A DNA stretch of 64,000 nucleotides from Bradyrhizobium cenepequi (GTDB taxonomy: Bacteria; Pseudomonadota; Alphaproteobacteria; Rhizobiales; Xanthobacteraceae), in NCBI RefSeq assembly GCF_020329485.1, contig NZ_JAGKJI010000022.1:62001-126000 (forward strand), written 5' to 3'. The notes under the pieces are model-generated. The model did not search any database. It was given only the letters and a program-made list of their open reading frames with translations, and had not been told where the DNA came from. Position 1 is the stretch's first letter; every line of letters starts with the position of its first letter. The translations under genes and the position numbers were made by a program. Shown here one piece after another: positions 52,818-61,752 of the stretch.

Positions 52818-53291
52818 TCATGCAGTCAGCGGCCGCACGATCGCAGCCGTCGCCTTCACCGCATCGTCGGGCGCGAGCTCGATCTGCAGGCCGCGCTGGC
52901 CGCCATTGACGAACACGCTCGTCTCGTTAAGCGACGCCTGTTCGATCGTAACAGGCACGCGCTTCTTCTGCCCGAACGGGCTGATGCCGCCGACGTGATA
53001 GCCCGTCAGCCGTTCGGCATCGGAGGGGCGCATCATCTTCGCGGTCTTGCCGCCGAAGGCGGCCGCTAACTTCTTCATGCTGACCTCGCAGTCCGACGGC
53101 ACCACGGCGCAGACCGGCTTGCCGTCGACCTCGGCCATCAGCGTCTTCAGCATCCGTTTCGGCGCCACCCCCAGCGCTTCGGCGGCCTGCAGGCCGATGC
53201 TCTCGGCGTCAGGATCATAGTCATAAGCGTGCAGGGTGAATTTCACGCCGAGCCTGGCCAGCGTCTCCGTGGCGCGCGTGCTTTTGGACAT
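52818..53291 (-). CDS. ybaK: YbaK/EbsC family Cys-tRNA(Pro) deacylase
   Basis: A 157-residue editing protein that removes cysteine wrongly loaded on tRNA(Pro). Family signs are V-K-F-T-L-H-A-Y-D-Y, the P-K-R-M-L-K-T-L motif with Lys49 (matching the functional Lys of E. coli YbaK), V-C-A-V-V-P and G-G-I-S-P-F-G. The start at 53291 gives the usual length; a longer frame to 53384 is not family-like. Convergent with the MFS gene. Confidence 0.9.
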   Translation of the reverse strand: MSKSTRATETLARLGVKFTLHAYDYDPDAESIGLQAAEALGVAPKRMLKTLMAEVDGKPVCAVVPSDCEVSMKKLAAAFGGKTAKMMRPSDAERLTGYHVGGISPFGQKKRVPVTIEQASLNETSVFVNGGQRGLQIELAPDDAVKATAAIVRPLTA

Positions 53292-53499
53292 CTGGCTGGT
53301 TGTTCCCTTAATCCTTGCCCATGATCTGGCCCTGCTTTTCCGCGGCCACAAATTTTCCGGGGATATCAAAGGCTTGGAGACCATCGAAACGACGCAAAAA
53401 CTACCCTTCTTGCTTGCTTAAGCGTAGCGCTTCCTTTATCGGGGTGAGCGACCTGTGTGCGAGCGGCCACCGCCGTGATTTCGGCCGGGCAGCTTAAAC

Positions 53500-53541
53500 C
53501 ATGATCCGGAAAGTTCGGCACCGCTTTTCCGCTGTGATCAT
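53500..53541. repeat. short palindromic repeat upstream of purA
   Basis: CATGATCCGGAAA on the left pairs with TTTTCCGCTGTGATCATG on the right, imperfectly. This matches the type of short intergenic mosaic repeat common in rhizobia. It lies about 40 bases before purA. Confidence 0.55.
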
Positions 53542-53578
53542 GATCGAACCTTGAAGTGTTGCAGGGAACGCTTGCGAA

Positions 53579-54871
53579 ATGGCCAATGTTGTCGTGGTCG
53601 GCGCCCAGTGGGGCGACGAAGGGAAGGGCAAGATCGTCGACTGGCTGTCGGAGCAGGCCGACATCGTCGTGCGCTTCCAGGGCGGTCACAATGCCGGCCA
53701 TACGCTTGTGATCAACGGCGAGACCTACAAGCTCGCACTGCTGCCGTCGGGCGTGCTGCGGCCATCGAAACTGGCCGTGATCGGCAATGGCGTCGTGTTC
53801 GATCCGCAAGCCTTCCTGGATGAGGTGGCGCGGCTGAAGGGGCAGGGCGTTGCGGTCAGCCCGGACAATTTGCGGATTGCCGAGAACGTCACGCTGATCC
53901 TGCCGCTGCACCGCGATCTCGACGCGCTGCGCGAATCATCCAACGCGGTGACCGCGATCGGCACCACTCGCCGCGGCATCGGCCCGGCCTATGAGGACAA
54001 GGTCGGCCGCCGCGCCATCCGCCTGATGGACCTGGCCGACCTCGACACCTTGCAGCACAAGATCGACCGGCTGCTGGCGCATCACAATGCGCTCCGCCGC
54101 GGCCTCAATCTGGAGGAGATCGACGGCAAGGGCATTCTGCGCGAGCTGACGGCGCTGGCGCCGAAAATCCTGCCCTATGCCGAAACGGTCTGGCGACTGC
54201 TCGACCTCAAGCGCCGCGAGGGCAAGCGTATCCTGTTCGAAGGTGCCCAGGGCGCGCTGCTCGATGTCGATCACGGCACCTATCCTTACGTCACCTCTTC
54301 CAACACGGTGGCGGCGCAGGCGGCAACCGGCGCTGGGCTCGGCCCCGGCGCGGTCGGCTATGTCCTGGGGATCTGCAAGGCCTACACCACCCGCGTCGGT
54401 CAGGGGCCGTTCCCGACCGAGCTGACGGACGAGATCGGCGAGGAAATCGGCCGCCGTGGCAAGGAATTCGGCGTCAACACCGGCCGCAAGCGTCGCACCG
54501 GCTGGTTCGACGCGGTGCTGGTGCGGCAGACGGTGCGCACCTGCGGCATCACGGGACTGGCGCTGACCAAGCTCGATATTCTAGATGGATTCGATACCAT
54601 ACAGGTCTGCACCGGCTACAAGCTCGACGGCAAGGAAATCGACCACCTGCCGGCGGGCGAAGGCGCACAGGCCCGCGTGGTGCCGATCTATGAGACGATC
54701 GAGGGCTGGAAGCAGCCGACGGCGAACGCCCGTTCCTGGGCCGACCTGCCGGCGCAGGCCATCAAATATGTCCGCCGGGTGGAGGAACTGGTCGGCTGCC
54801 CGATCGCACTACTTTCCACCAGCCCGGAACGCGAGGATACTATTCTGGTACAAAATCCGTTCGAGGCTTAA
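53579..54871 (+). CDS. purA: adenylosuccinate synthetase
   Basis: A 430-residue GTP-dependent enzyme that makes adenylosuccinate from IMP and aspartate in AMP synthesis. Asp13 in Q-W-G-D-E-G-K-G-K and His41 in G-G-H-N-A-G-H-T, both catalytic, are at their canonical positions. T-R-R-G-I-G-P near residue 130, V-G-Q-G-P-F-P-T-E and the Arg-rich R-K-R-R-T-G-W-F-D loop follow, and T-K-L-D is the base-binding motif. Full length, no changes. Confidence 0.98.
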   Translation: MANVVVVGAQWGDEGKGKIVDWLSEQADIVVRFQGGHNAGHTLVINGETYKLALLPSGVLRPSKLAVIGNGVVFDPQAFLDEVARLKGQGVAVSPDNLRIAENVTLILPLHRDLDALRESSNAVTAIGTTRRGIGPAYEDKVGRRAIRLMDLADLDTLQHKIDRLLAHHNALRRGLNLEEIDGKGILRELTALAPKILPYAETVWRLLDLKRREGKRILFEGAQGALLDVDHGTYPYVTSSNTVAAQAATGAGLGPGAVGYVLGICKAYTTRVGQGPFPTELTDEIGEEIGRRGKEFGVNTGRKRRTGWFDAVLVRQTVRTCGITGLALTKLDILDGFDTIQVCTGYKLDGKEIDHLPAGEGAQARVVPIYETIEGWKQPTANARSWADLPAQAIKYVRRVEELVGCPIALLSTSPEREDTILVQNPFEA

Positions 54872-54907
54872 CGGGATATTACCTATATCCCACCAATTTG
54901 AGTGGAA

Positions 54908-56485
54908 ATGGCTGATTACTACCCGCTGATTGCCCGTGCCATCGCCGGATTGGATCCCAATGCTCCCGGTGAGAGCCGCCGCGCGCTTTACGAGCGGGCG
55001 CGGGCTGCGCTGATCCAGCAGCTCCGCAGCGTCCAGCCGCCGCTTTCCGAGTCCGAGATCACCCGCGAGCGGCTGTCGCTCGAAGAGGCCGTGCGCAAGG
55101 TCGAATCGGAAGCCGCCCAGCGCGCCCGCGAGGCTAGCCGTCCCGGCGGCGGTTCCCGCAGCGGCGACGCCTTCCGCCGTGCCACGGCCACGGCGACCAC
55201 CCGCCCGCCGGAAGGCGCTCAGGCCCCAGCCACGCCGCCGCGCCCGCGCACTCCGCCGCCACCGCGTCCGACCGTTGGCGAGGATCGCCCGCAGCGCAAC
55301 CTCCGTGGCGAGGCTCCGCCGGTCACCCCGCGGCCGCCGGCGCCCCAGCCGCCAGATCCGCAGCGGCCTCCCGGCGCGCGCCGCGGGCCTGACAATAACG
55401 GTGCCGCCACCAATGGCGGGCCGCCAGTGCCGCAGCCGCCTGGCCTTCGCGGTTTCCGCGATCTCGCCGCCGACGCCGACGATCTCGGCCGCGCCGCCGC
55501 GCAGGCCAACCGCAACGCGCGCAAAACCTACGCCAACGTGCCGTCGCCCTCGCCGGAGTTCGACCGGCTCGAGCCGAACATGGAGAATCGCGGCGCCGAT
55601 CCGGATGCCACATACTCCTATGACGAGTCGAGCGAGGAGGCTGAGCGCTACGCGCCGCAGGGATCGCAGCTGCGGACGCGGATCGGCAATGGCGGCGATC
55701 GCGAGCTCAAGAAGAGCGCGCGGCTCGGCTCGGCATTCCCGTTCAAGAGTGCGATCGCGGTTGGCATCATCCTGATCCTGATCGGCGCCGGCATCCTCTG
55801 GGGTAAGCAGGCGGTCACGGTGGTGAGCAGCCTGCTCAAGTCATCATCCTCGGTGGAGGCGCCGAAGGACGCATCGGCGCCCGCCACCAAGCCGAAGATC
55901 CCGGACCGTGTCGGCCAGCCGTCGTCCACCGAGCCGGTCGCGCCGGTGGCGCAGCGCGTCGTGCTCTATGACGAGGACCCCAGCGATCCCAAGGGCAAGC
56001 AATATGTGGGCTCGGTGATCTGGCGCACCGAACCGATCAAGGCCGCCGGCAACTCGCCCGCTGACATCGCCGTGCGCGCCGACATCGAGATTCCCGACCG
56101 CAAGTTCAAGATGACGATGTCGTTCCGCCGCAACACCGACTCGTCCTTGCCCGCAAGCCACACCGCCGAGCTCACCTTCATCCTGCCGCAGGACTTCCCG
56201 AACGGCGGCGTCGGCAACGTGCCGGGCATCCTGATGAAGTCCAACGAGCAGGCCCGCGGCACGCCACTCGCAGGCCTTGCGGTGAAGGTCACCGACGGCT
56301 TCTTCCTGGTCGGCCTCTCCAACGTCGATGCCGACCGCTCGCGCAACCTGCAGCTCCTGAAGGAGCGCTCCTGGTTCGACATTCCGCTCGTCTACTCCAA
56401 CCAACGCCGCGCCATCATCGCGATCGAGAAGGGGGCGCCGGGGGAACGCGCGTTTAATGATGCGTTCGCGGCATGGGGGGAGTGA
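54908..56485 (+). CDS. large hypothetical membrane-anchored protein downstream of purA
   Basis: A 525-residue protein. An N-terminal helical region (about 1-75) is followed by a long Pro/Arg/Ala-rich low-complexity segment (about 78-185), one membrane helix (about 276-298, A-V-G-I-I-L-I-L-I-G-A-G-I-L-W) and a globular C-terminal domain (about 345-520) containing V-G-S-V-I-W-R-T-E and S-H-T-A-E-L-T-F-I-L. It has no signal peptide at the start, so the C-terminal domain is probably periplasmic. No function is known to me. It starts 36 bases after purA. Confidence 0.75.
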   Translation: MADYYPLIARAIAGLDPNAPGESRRALYERARAALIQQLRSVQPPLSESEITRERLSLEEAVRKVESEAAQRAREASRPGGGSRSGDAFRRATATATTRPPEGAQAPATPPRPRTPPPPRPTVGEDRPQRNLRGEAPPVTPRPPAPQPPDPQRPPGARRGPDNNGAATNGGPPVPQPPGLRGFRDLAADADDLGRAAAQANRNARKTYANVPSPSPEFDRLEPNMENRGADPDATYSYDESSEEAERYAPQGSQLRTRIGNGGDRELKKSARLGSAFPFKSAIAVGIILILIGAGILWGKQAVTVVSSLLKSSSSVEAPKDASAPATKPKIPDRVGQPSSTEPVAPVAQRVVLYDEDPSDPKGKQYVGSVIWRTEPIKAAGNSPADIAVRADIEIPDRKFKMTMSFRRNTDSSLPASHTAELTFILPQDFPNGGVGNVPGILMKSNEQARGTPLAGLAVKVTDGFFLVGLSNVDADRSRNLQLLKERSWFDIPLVYSNQRRAIIAIEKGAPGERAFNDAFAAWGE

Positions 56486-56567
56486 GGGAGTTATTTCCTC
56501 GTCGGGACAATGCCGCTAACCTGTCGTAAGGCAAGAGCGGCGTCGTTAGTGCAGTGAGTTAGGCACC

Positions 56568-56987
56568 ATGAAACGCTACCTGATCTTCGCCGCTATCGGC
56601 CCGTTCATCGGTGGTCTCATTCTGCTGTTCGCGACCAGCTATCAGTCCGGCTATTGGACCGAGACGGGCGCTCACGAGGTCGGAAAGTTCTTCCTGGCTT
56701 TCGCCAAGACGCTGCAATACGCGTATCTGTTCGGTATCGTGCCGTCGCTGATGCTGGGGGCAATCGACGATATCCTGATGCATGTGCGGAAGATCAGTCC
56801 GTCCGTGCGGATACTGGTCATTGGCACAATCGGCTTCATCGCGTCCGAATTGCTCTACGGCTCGCGCGGACCGGACTCCGGCGTGGTGCAGTTCATCCTC
56901 TACGGGCTTGTCGGCTGCGTGCCGGCAACGCTGTCATCCTGGCTGGCGCACAAATATGCGGAAGAGCCGCAGCCAGTGACGACATAA
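56568..56987 (+). CDS. small four-helix membrane protein (DUF5413-like)
   Basis: A 139-residue integral membrane protein with four hydrophobic segments: L-I-F-A-A-I-G-P-F-I-G-G near the start, Y-A-Y-L-F-G-I-V-P-S-L-M-L-G in the middle, then I-L-V-I-G-T-I-G-F-I-A and F-I-L-Y-G-L-V-G-C-V. It resembles a rhizobial family of unknown function. A repeat follows its stop. Confidence 0.7.
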   Translation: MKRYLIFAAIGPFIGGLILLFATSYQSGYWTETGAHEVGKFFLAFAKTLQYAYLFGIVPSLMLGAIDDILMHVRKISPSVRILVIGTIGFIASELLYGSRGPDSGVVQFILYGLVGCVPATLSSWLAHKYAEEPQPVTT

Positions 56988-56999
56988 GCCACTCTCTCT

Positions 57000-57105
57000 G
57001 TCATTCCGGGGCGCGCGTCAGCGCGAACCCGGAATCCATTGCGTCGCATGCGCAAGCGGGAGAAATGGATTCCGGGCTCGCGGCTTCGTCGCGCCCCGGA
57101 ATGAC
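57000..57105. repeat. palindromic intergenic repeat, family C
   Basis: GTCATTCCGGGGCGCG pairs with CGCGCCCCGGAATGAC, and GAACCCGGAATCCATT pairs with AATGGATTCCGGGCTC. A typical two-hairpin rhizobial repeat between two genes on the same strand. Confidence 0.88.
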
Positions 57106-57190
57106 GGCGTATCTGTGGTGCGAGCCTCGCCGCCAGGTGACAGAGCGGTAATGTGACGCAACTTGTACCGCGCCCTTGCGTTACCATGTC

Positions 57191-57718
57191 ATGCGCATGC
57201 CCGACGACATCTTCACGCCCAACCGTGCCCGCTCGCGCGGCGCCTACCGCGACGCCAGGCCGCAGGGAAAAATCATCGACCAGGACGGACGCGAGATTCC
57301 GGAAACCGCGCTGCATCCGCAATTCGAAGCGTTCCGGTTGGATTTCGAGGGTGCCAATCCGTTCGGCAATCTCACCCGTGAGCAGCGGCTGGCGCGGCTC
57401 GAGGCGATCGCGAAACTGCTCGACGTCGCCTTCATCGTGCCCGGCACCAACATCCGCTACGGCATCGATGGGCTGATCGGCCTGATCCCCGTGGTCGGCG
57501 ACATCATCACGACGGCGATCTCGCTGTGGCTGGTGCGGGAAGCGCGTGCGCTGGGCGCGCCCTGGCACATCACCGCGCGGATGCTTGCCAACGTCGCGCT
57601 CGACGGCGCGGTCGGCCTGGTGCCGCTTGCCGGCGACGCGTTCGACGTCGTGTTCCGCGCCAATGTCCGGAACGTGCGCATGCTCAAGCGCTGGCTGGAC
57701 AAGCAGCCGCGACCGTAA
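57191..57718 (+). CDS. DUF4112 domain protein
   Basis: A 175-residue protein. After a polar N-terminal part it carries L-D-V-A-F-I-V-P-G-T-N-I-R-Y-G-I-D-G and L-I-P-V-V-G-D-I, the DUF4112 signature, followed by a second hydrophobic region G-A-V-G-L-V-P-L-A-G-D. Two membrane-associated helices are likely. Function unknown. The start is uncertain: ATG at 57191 or 57197, or a TTG at 57176; no strong ribosome site is seen. Confidence 0.8.
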   Translation: MRMPDDIFTPNRARSRGAYRDARPQGKIIDQDGREIPETALHPQFEAFRLDFEGANPFGNLTREQRLARLEAIAKLLDVAFIVPGTNIRYGIDGLIGLIPVVGDIITTAISLWLVREARALGAPWHITARMLANVALDGAVGLVPLAGDAFDVVFRANVRNVRMLKRWLDKQPRP

Positions 57719-57730
57719 GCGCAAAAAGAG

Positions 57731-57757
57731 AAAGCCCCCGGATCATCCCGAGGGCTT
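57731..57757. terminator. bidirectional terminator between convergent genes
   Basis: AAAGCCCCCGG and CCGAGGGCTTT form a stem with one mismatch and loop ATCAT. Both strands have T-rich tails (TTTTC rightward, CTCTTTTTG leftward), so it can serve the DUF4112 gene and the convergent gene at 57784. Confidence 0.8.
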
Positions 57758-57783
57758 TTCGCTTGGGTCGGGGACGGATTGGT

Positions 57784-58074
57784 TTAAGCTGCGTCGGCGT
57801 CGGTATTGGTCTGCACCGGGCGCGGACGGCGGGGCAGCGGAAACGCCTCGCTCTCATAGAGCGAGCGGATGCCGTTCTGGTCGAAACGGGCTTCTTCGAC
57901 CTGCAGATAGGCGCCGTTCAGCGAATCCGCCGGCAACTCCTCCATGGCATAGCGCACGGCTTCCGCCGCGGTGCCAAAGCGCCGATAGGCGAAACCTGCT
58001 CGCTTCTTCTTGCGAATGGCGGCGGGAAACAGTTCGGCGGCAGTGTTAAAGTTGAACGGACGCATAGGACGCAT
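57784..58074 (-). CDS. small conserved hypothetical protein (96 aa)
   Basis: A 96-residue basic protein. It has R-P-F-N-F-N-T-A-A-E-L-F-P near the start, A-V-R-Y-A-M-E-E-L-P in the middle and ends with a Pro-Arg and Asp-Ala tail. I recognise no named domain. The ATG at 58074 has AAGAGG about 11 bases upstream; an open frame continues to 58191 but its extra residues look unlike protein. Shares a terminator with the DUF4112 gene. Confidence 0.6.
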   Translation of the reverse strand: MRPMRPFNFNTAAELFPAAIRKKKRAGFAYRRFGTAAEAVRYAMEELPADSLNGAYLQVEEARFDQNGIRSLYESEAFPLPRRPRPVQTNTDADAA

Positions 58075-58478
58075 GGTCGACGACCTCTTACTCTTCTTGG
58101 CGCTAGCGCGATTGGGAGTTGGGGACGGCGGCCACAACCGGCGGCGCGCCGCACATGTCATTTCGATCCCTAATATAGGCTTATTTGACAAAATTGCGAC
58201 CCCTGAACGCCAGCGACAGACCTCATGATGAATCCACGCATGGCAGTAAAGAAATTCAGATAAATGTAATTAAATCAGACGGTTATAAGATTTTTCGCGC
58301 GACAGACACCGGTAAACACGGGGGTTGCATGGCGCCGTTCGGCAGCGCTCTCAGCGCCGGGGACGCGGAGCTTGTGCGGGACGCGCGGGGCTTTAAAACT
58401 GGCGGCAAGAACAGAATGGCCGGTGATTGCGTCTCGCGCCGCCGGCCCCTGAGGAAACGTCAGGAACGCCCGAGGATC
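58075..58478. other. 404-base gap, no gene recognised
   Basis: The region between the divergent genes holds their promoters. An AT-rich stretch at about 58157-58195 and 58250-58300 could contain them. The open frame that continues the acyl-CoA synthetase gene upstream to 58185 is not family-like and is probably non-coding. Confidence 0.5.
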
Positions 58479-60089
58479 ATGCTCAAGGAAGCCGCAACCT
58501 ACGACGAACTCTACCGCAACTTCCGCTGGGAGGTCCCGGCGCGCTTCAACATGGCGACGGCCTGCTGCGACCGTCATGCCGACGGCACTAAGCGGCTTGC
58601 GCTGGTCTATGTCGATGAGGACGGCAGCCAGGCGCGCACGACCTTTGATGAGGTCGCGGAAATGTCGCGCCGCTTCGCCAATGTGCTGAAGGCTGATGGT
58701 CTTGTGCGCGGCGACCGCGTCGCGGTGTTCCTGTCGCAATCGCTGGAATTGCCGATCGCGCATTTTGCCGCCTTCCGCTCCGCGCTGATCTCGATCCCGC
58801 TGTTCGCGCTGTTCGGTGAGGATGCGCTGGAATTCCGGCTGTCGAACGCCGAAGCGAAAGCGATCGTCACCGACGCGGCCGGCTGGCAGAAGCTGGCGAA
58901 GATCCGCGACCGCCTGCCCGAGCTGAAGAACGTCTATGTGGTCAGCGACGAGGTGCCAGCAGGCACCAAGCCGTTCTGGCCGTCACTGCGTGCGGCGTCG
59001 GCGGAGTTTACCAGCGTCGACACCTCGGCCGATGATCCCGCACTCATCATCTACACGTCGGGCACCACGGGTAACCCGAAGGGCGCGCTGCACGCGCATC
59101 GCGTCGTGCTCGGCCACCTGCCGAATGTCGAGATGTGCCACAACTTCCTGCCGCGGCCCGGCGACCTCATGTGGACGCCGGCGGATTGGGCCTGGATCGG
59201 CGGCTTGATCAACGGCCTGTTCGCGTTCTGGTACCACGGCATTCCCGTGGTCGGCCATCGCGCGCGCAAATTCGAGCCGCAGGCGGCGATGCAGATGATG
59301 GCCGAACTCGGAATCCGCAACGTGTTCCTGCCGCCGACCGCGCTGAAGCTGATGCGGCAGGCGGGCGTCAAGAACTCCGGCGTGAAGCTGCGCAGCATCT
59401 TCACCGGCGGCGAGTCGCTCGGCGGCGAATTATTGGGCTGGGTGCGCGATACCTTCGGCATCGACGCCCATGAGGTGTTCGGCCAGACCGAATGCAACCT
59501 TGTGATCGGCAGCAATTCGAACCTGTTTCCGATCCGCCCAGGCTCGATGGGCAGGGCGACGCCGGGCTTCGACGTGCGTATTGTGAATGAGAAGGGCGAG
59601 GAGCTGCCGCGCGGGACGAGGGGCATCATCGGCGTGCGCCAGCCGTGCCCCGTCACCATGATCGAGTATTGGCGCAACCCGGAGGCGACCGCGAAGAAAT
59701 ATGCCGGCGAGTTCCTGCTGACCGGCGATCTCGGCGTGCAGGATGAGGACGGCTATTTCTGGTACGTCAGCCGCGAGGACGACGTCATCACCACCGCCGG
59801 CTATCGCGTCGGCCCGTCCGAGATCGAGCACACGCTGATGAAGCATCCGGCGGTCGCGATGTCGGCCGTCGTCGGCATTCCCGATCCTATCAGGACCGAA
59901 TCCATCAAGGCCTGGATCGTGCTCCGACCGGGCTATGCCCCGAGCGACACGCTCGCCCGTGAGATCCAGGATTTCGTCAAGGTGCAACTCGCTGCCCACG
60001 AATACCCGCGCTTTGTGGAGTTCGCGGAGTCGCTGCCAATGACCGCAACCGGCAAGGTGCTGCGTCGCGAATTGCGGGCGCGGGGGTAA
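58479..60089 (+). CDS. AMP-dependent acyl-CoA synthetase
   Basis: A 536-residue ANL-family enzyme that activates a carboxylic acid with ATP and CoA. The P-loop Y-T-S-G-T-T-G-N-P-K-G is near residue 190, the adenine motif G-Q-T-E near 330, T-G-D-L near 410 and the catalytic Lys526 in T-G-K-V-L-R-R-E-L. The pattern is closest to acetyl- or medium-chain acyl-CoA synthetases; the acyl chain is not known. The ATG at 58479 follows GAGGATC and gives the usual length. Confidence 0.92.
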   Translation: MLKEAATYDELYRNFRWEVPARFNMATACCDRHADGTKRLALVYVDEDGSQARTTFDEVAEMSRRFANVLKADGLVRGDRVAVFLSQSLELPIAHFAAFRSALISIPLFALFGEDALEFRLSNAEAKAIVTDAAGWQKLAKIRDRLPELKNVYVVSDEVPAGTKPFWPSLRAASAEFTSVDTSADDPALIIYTSGTTGNPKGALHAHRVVLGHLPNVEMCHNFLPRPGDLMWTPADWAWIGGLINGLFAFWYHGIPVVGHRARKFEPQAAMQMMAELGIRNVFLPPTALKLMRQAGVKNSGVKLRSIFTGGESLGGELLGWVRDTFGIDAHEVFGQTECNLVIGSNSNLFPIRPGSMGRATPGFDVRIVNEKGEELPRGTRGIIGVRQPCPVTMIEYWRNPEATAKKYAGEFLLTGDLGVQDEDGYFWYVSREDDVITTAGYRVGPSEIEHTLMKHPAVAMSAVVGIPDPIRTESIKAWIVLRPGYAPSDTLAREIQDFVKVQLAAHEYPRFVEFAESLPMTATGKVLRRELRARG

Positions 60090-60091
60090 AC

Positions 60092-60237
60092 ACCTCGCCC
60101 CGCTTGCGGGGAGAGGTCGAAATTCAAGCGCAGCTTGAATTTCGGGTGAGGGGGAGCCTCCACGAGTTCGTCTATCAACGTCTGCGCGGAGAGAGCCCCT
60201 CACCCCAACCCTCTCCCCGTAAGAACGGGGAGAGGGA
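60092..60237. repeat. palindromic intergenic repeat, family A copy 6
   Basis: CACCTCGCCCCGCTTGCGGGG at the left and CTCTCCCCGTAAGAACGGGG at the right; inside, GAAATTCAAGCGCAGCTTGA is an inverted repeat. It lies between convergent genes and resembles the copy at 16201. Confidence 0.88.
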
Positions 60238-60258
60238 GCCCACTTGTGTTCGCGCCGC

Positions 60259-60771
60259 TTACGGCGTCGCGATTCCCAGCTCCTTCAGCGCCGCCAGCAT
60301 CCGCTCCGGCGGCTGCATCTGGACGACGAGGGCATTGCCGGTTTCGAGCAGGCTCTTGAGGCTGGAGAGGATCGCGGGCCAGCCGGCGCGGCCGCCGGAG
60401 AGGATATCGTCGCTGAGCGGCCGGTCGTGCGATTGCAGCAGCGTCAACTTGACCGCGTTGCCCGCTGGTTCGATCTCATAGGTCACGAGCGTCGGCCCGA
60501 GCTTTTCTACCAGGGCCGGCCAGTTGACGTTAAAGGTCACGGTCAGCTTTCGCGCCGGCTCGCATTCGATCACCTCGCCGGTAATGTGCGGTGCGCCATC
60601 CGGCGTGCGCACCATGAATGCGCCGCCGACCCTGAGATCGACCTCGACCGCGTTGCCGAAAAAATACTTGCGGCTGAACTCGGCGTTGGTCAGCGCCTCC
60701 CAGACCTTCTCCGGTGTGGAGGCGATATAGATCGTGTAGACGATCGCCGGCTTGAATTTTTCGATGTTCAT
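60259..60771 (-). CDS. SRPBCC/AHSA1 family protein (third of three)
   Basis: A 170-residue START-like fold protein. It has I-Y-I-A-S-T-P-E-K-V-W-E-A-L-T near the start and G-W-P-A-I-L-S-S-L-K-S-L-L-E-T-G near the end, the two signatures of AHSA1-like proteins. CGGAGGATTCG precedes the ATG at 60771; an ATG at 60801, just after the previous gene, is the alternative. Function unknown; these proteins are often paired with an ArsR regulator, as here. Confidence 0.88.
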   Translation of the reverse strand: MNIEKFKPAIVYTIYIASTPEKVWEALTNAEFSRKYFFGNAVEVDLRVGGAFMVRTPDGAPHITGEVIECEPARKLTVTFNVNWPALVEKLGPTLVTYEIEPAGNAVKLTLLQSHDRPLSDDILSGGRAGWPAILSSLKSLLETGNALVVQMQPPERMLAALKELGIATP

Positions 60772-60803
60772 GTCCACTCGAATCCTCCGATAGATCTTCA
60801 TCT

Positions 60804-61271
60804 CTATTCGAATCCTTCGATCCCAAGCGCGCGAGGCGGGATCGCGAACACTTTCCCTGTCTCAAGCAGGGTCTTGAGTCCGGACAGAATCGCCGGCCAC
60901 CCCTTGGAGATGCCGTCAAAAAGCTTGCTGCCTTCGACGAAGCCTTCATGCGTCACGGTCAGCTTCGTAAGGTTGCCGTGGGGCTCGATGGTGAAGACGA
61001 CCTTGGTCGGCGGCTCCTTGCGCAACTCCTCATCAAGCTGGTGCTTGAAGGTGTAGGCAAGACGCCGCGGCCGGTCGGCCTCGAGAATTTCGCCCACGTC
61101 GGTCGTGATGCCGTTCATGACCAGCGCGAACGGGGAACCCACCTTCCAGTCGGATTTCACTTCCGTGTTGAACCAGTACTGCTTGGTGAATTCGCTATTG
61201 GTCAGCGCCTCCCACAATTTCTCCGGCGTGGTCTCGATATAGGTGACGTACACGAATTCCGGCTTGGACAT
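60804..61271 (-). CDS. SRPBCC/AHSA1 family protein (second of three)
   Basis: A 155-residue protein with the same fold: Y-V-T-Y-I-E-T-T-P-E-K-L-W-E-A-L-T at the start and K-G-W-P-A-I-L-S-G-L-K-T-L-L-E-T-G near the end. It is clearly a duplicate relative of both neighbours. It lies 19 bases after the upstream SRPBCC gene. Ligand and role are unknown. Confidence 0.9.
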   Translation of the reverse strand: MSKPEFVYVTYIETTPEKLWEALTNSEFTKQYWFNTEVKSDWKVGSPFALVMNGITTDVGEILEADRPRRLAYTFKHQLDEELRKEPPTKVVFTIEPHGNLTKLTVTHEGFVEGSKLFDGISKGWPAILSGLKTLLETGKVFAIPPRALGIEGFE

Positions 61272-61290
61272 CTTGAACCCTCCCGCGAGG

Positions 61291-61752
61291 CTAATCGCCG
61301 CCCTTCCAGCGTCGGCGCGTCATCGGCATCGACGCGCCTGTCTCCAGCATCGTTTTCATGCTCGACAGGACGGCGGGCCAGCCGGCGCTGACGCCGCGCA
61401 GCATCTCGTCGTCGAGTTCGCTGTGCACGACTGTCAGCCTGGTCGAGCCGAACTGCTCCTCGATCGTGAAGGTAACCCGGGACACCTTGTCGGCATTGCC
61501 TAGATTTGCCGGCTGGGCCCAGCTCAGCACGAGCCGATGCGGACGCTCGCTCTCGATGACGGTGCCGGCGATGGCGACCTCGGAAGGGTCATCGTAATCT
61601 TCGTGCTGCCACCTCGCGCCCTTGCTCCACTCCGAGCGGTTGCGCTTCCTGCCCCAATAATCCTTGGTCATCTCCGGATCGATCAGCGCATCCCAGACCT
61701 TTTCGCAAGTCGCCTCGATATAGATCACATAGACGAATTCCGGCTTACTCAT
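61291..61752 (-). CDS. SRPBCC/AHSA1 family protein (first of three)
   Basis: A 153-residue protein: Y-V-I-Y-I-E-A-T-C-E-K-V-W-D-A-L-I-D, T-K-D-Y-W-G and A-G-W-P-A-V-L-S-S-M-K-T-M-L-E-T-G. It overlaps the end of the arsR gene by 8 bases, so its translation is probably coupled to the regulator. A second ATG just upstream (61755) is possible. Function unknown. Confidence 0.9.
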   Translation of the reverse strand: MSKPEFVYVIYIEATCEKVWDALIDPEMTKDYWGRKRNRSEWSKGARWQHEDYDDPSEVAIAGTVIESERPHRLVLSWAQPANLGNADKVSRVTFTIEEQFGSTRLTVVHSELDDEMLRGVSAGWPAVLSSMKTMLETGASMPMTRRRWKGGD

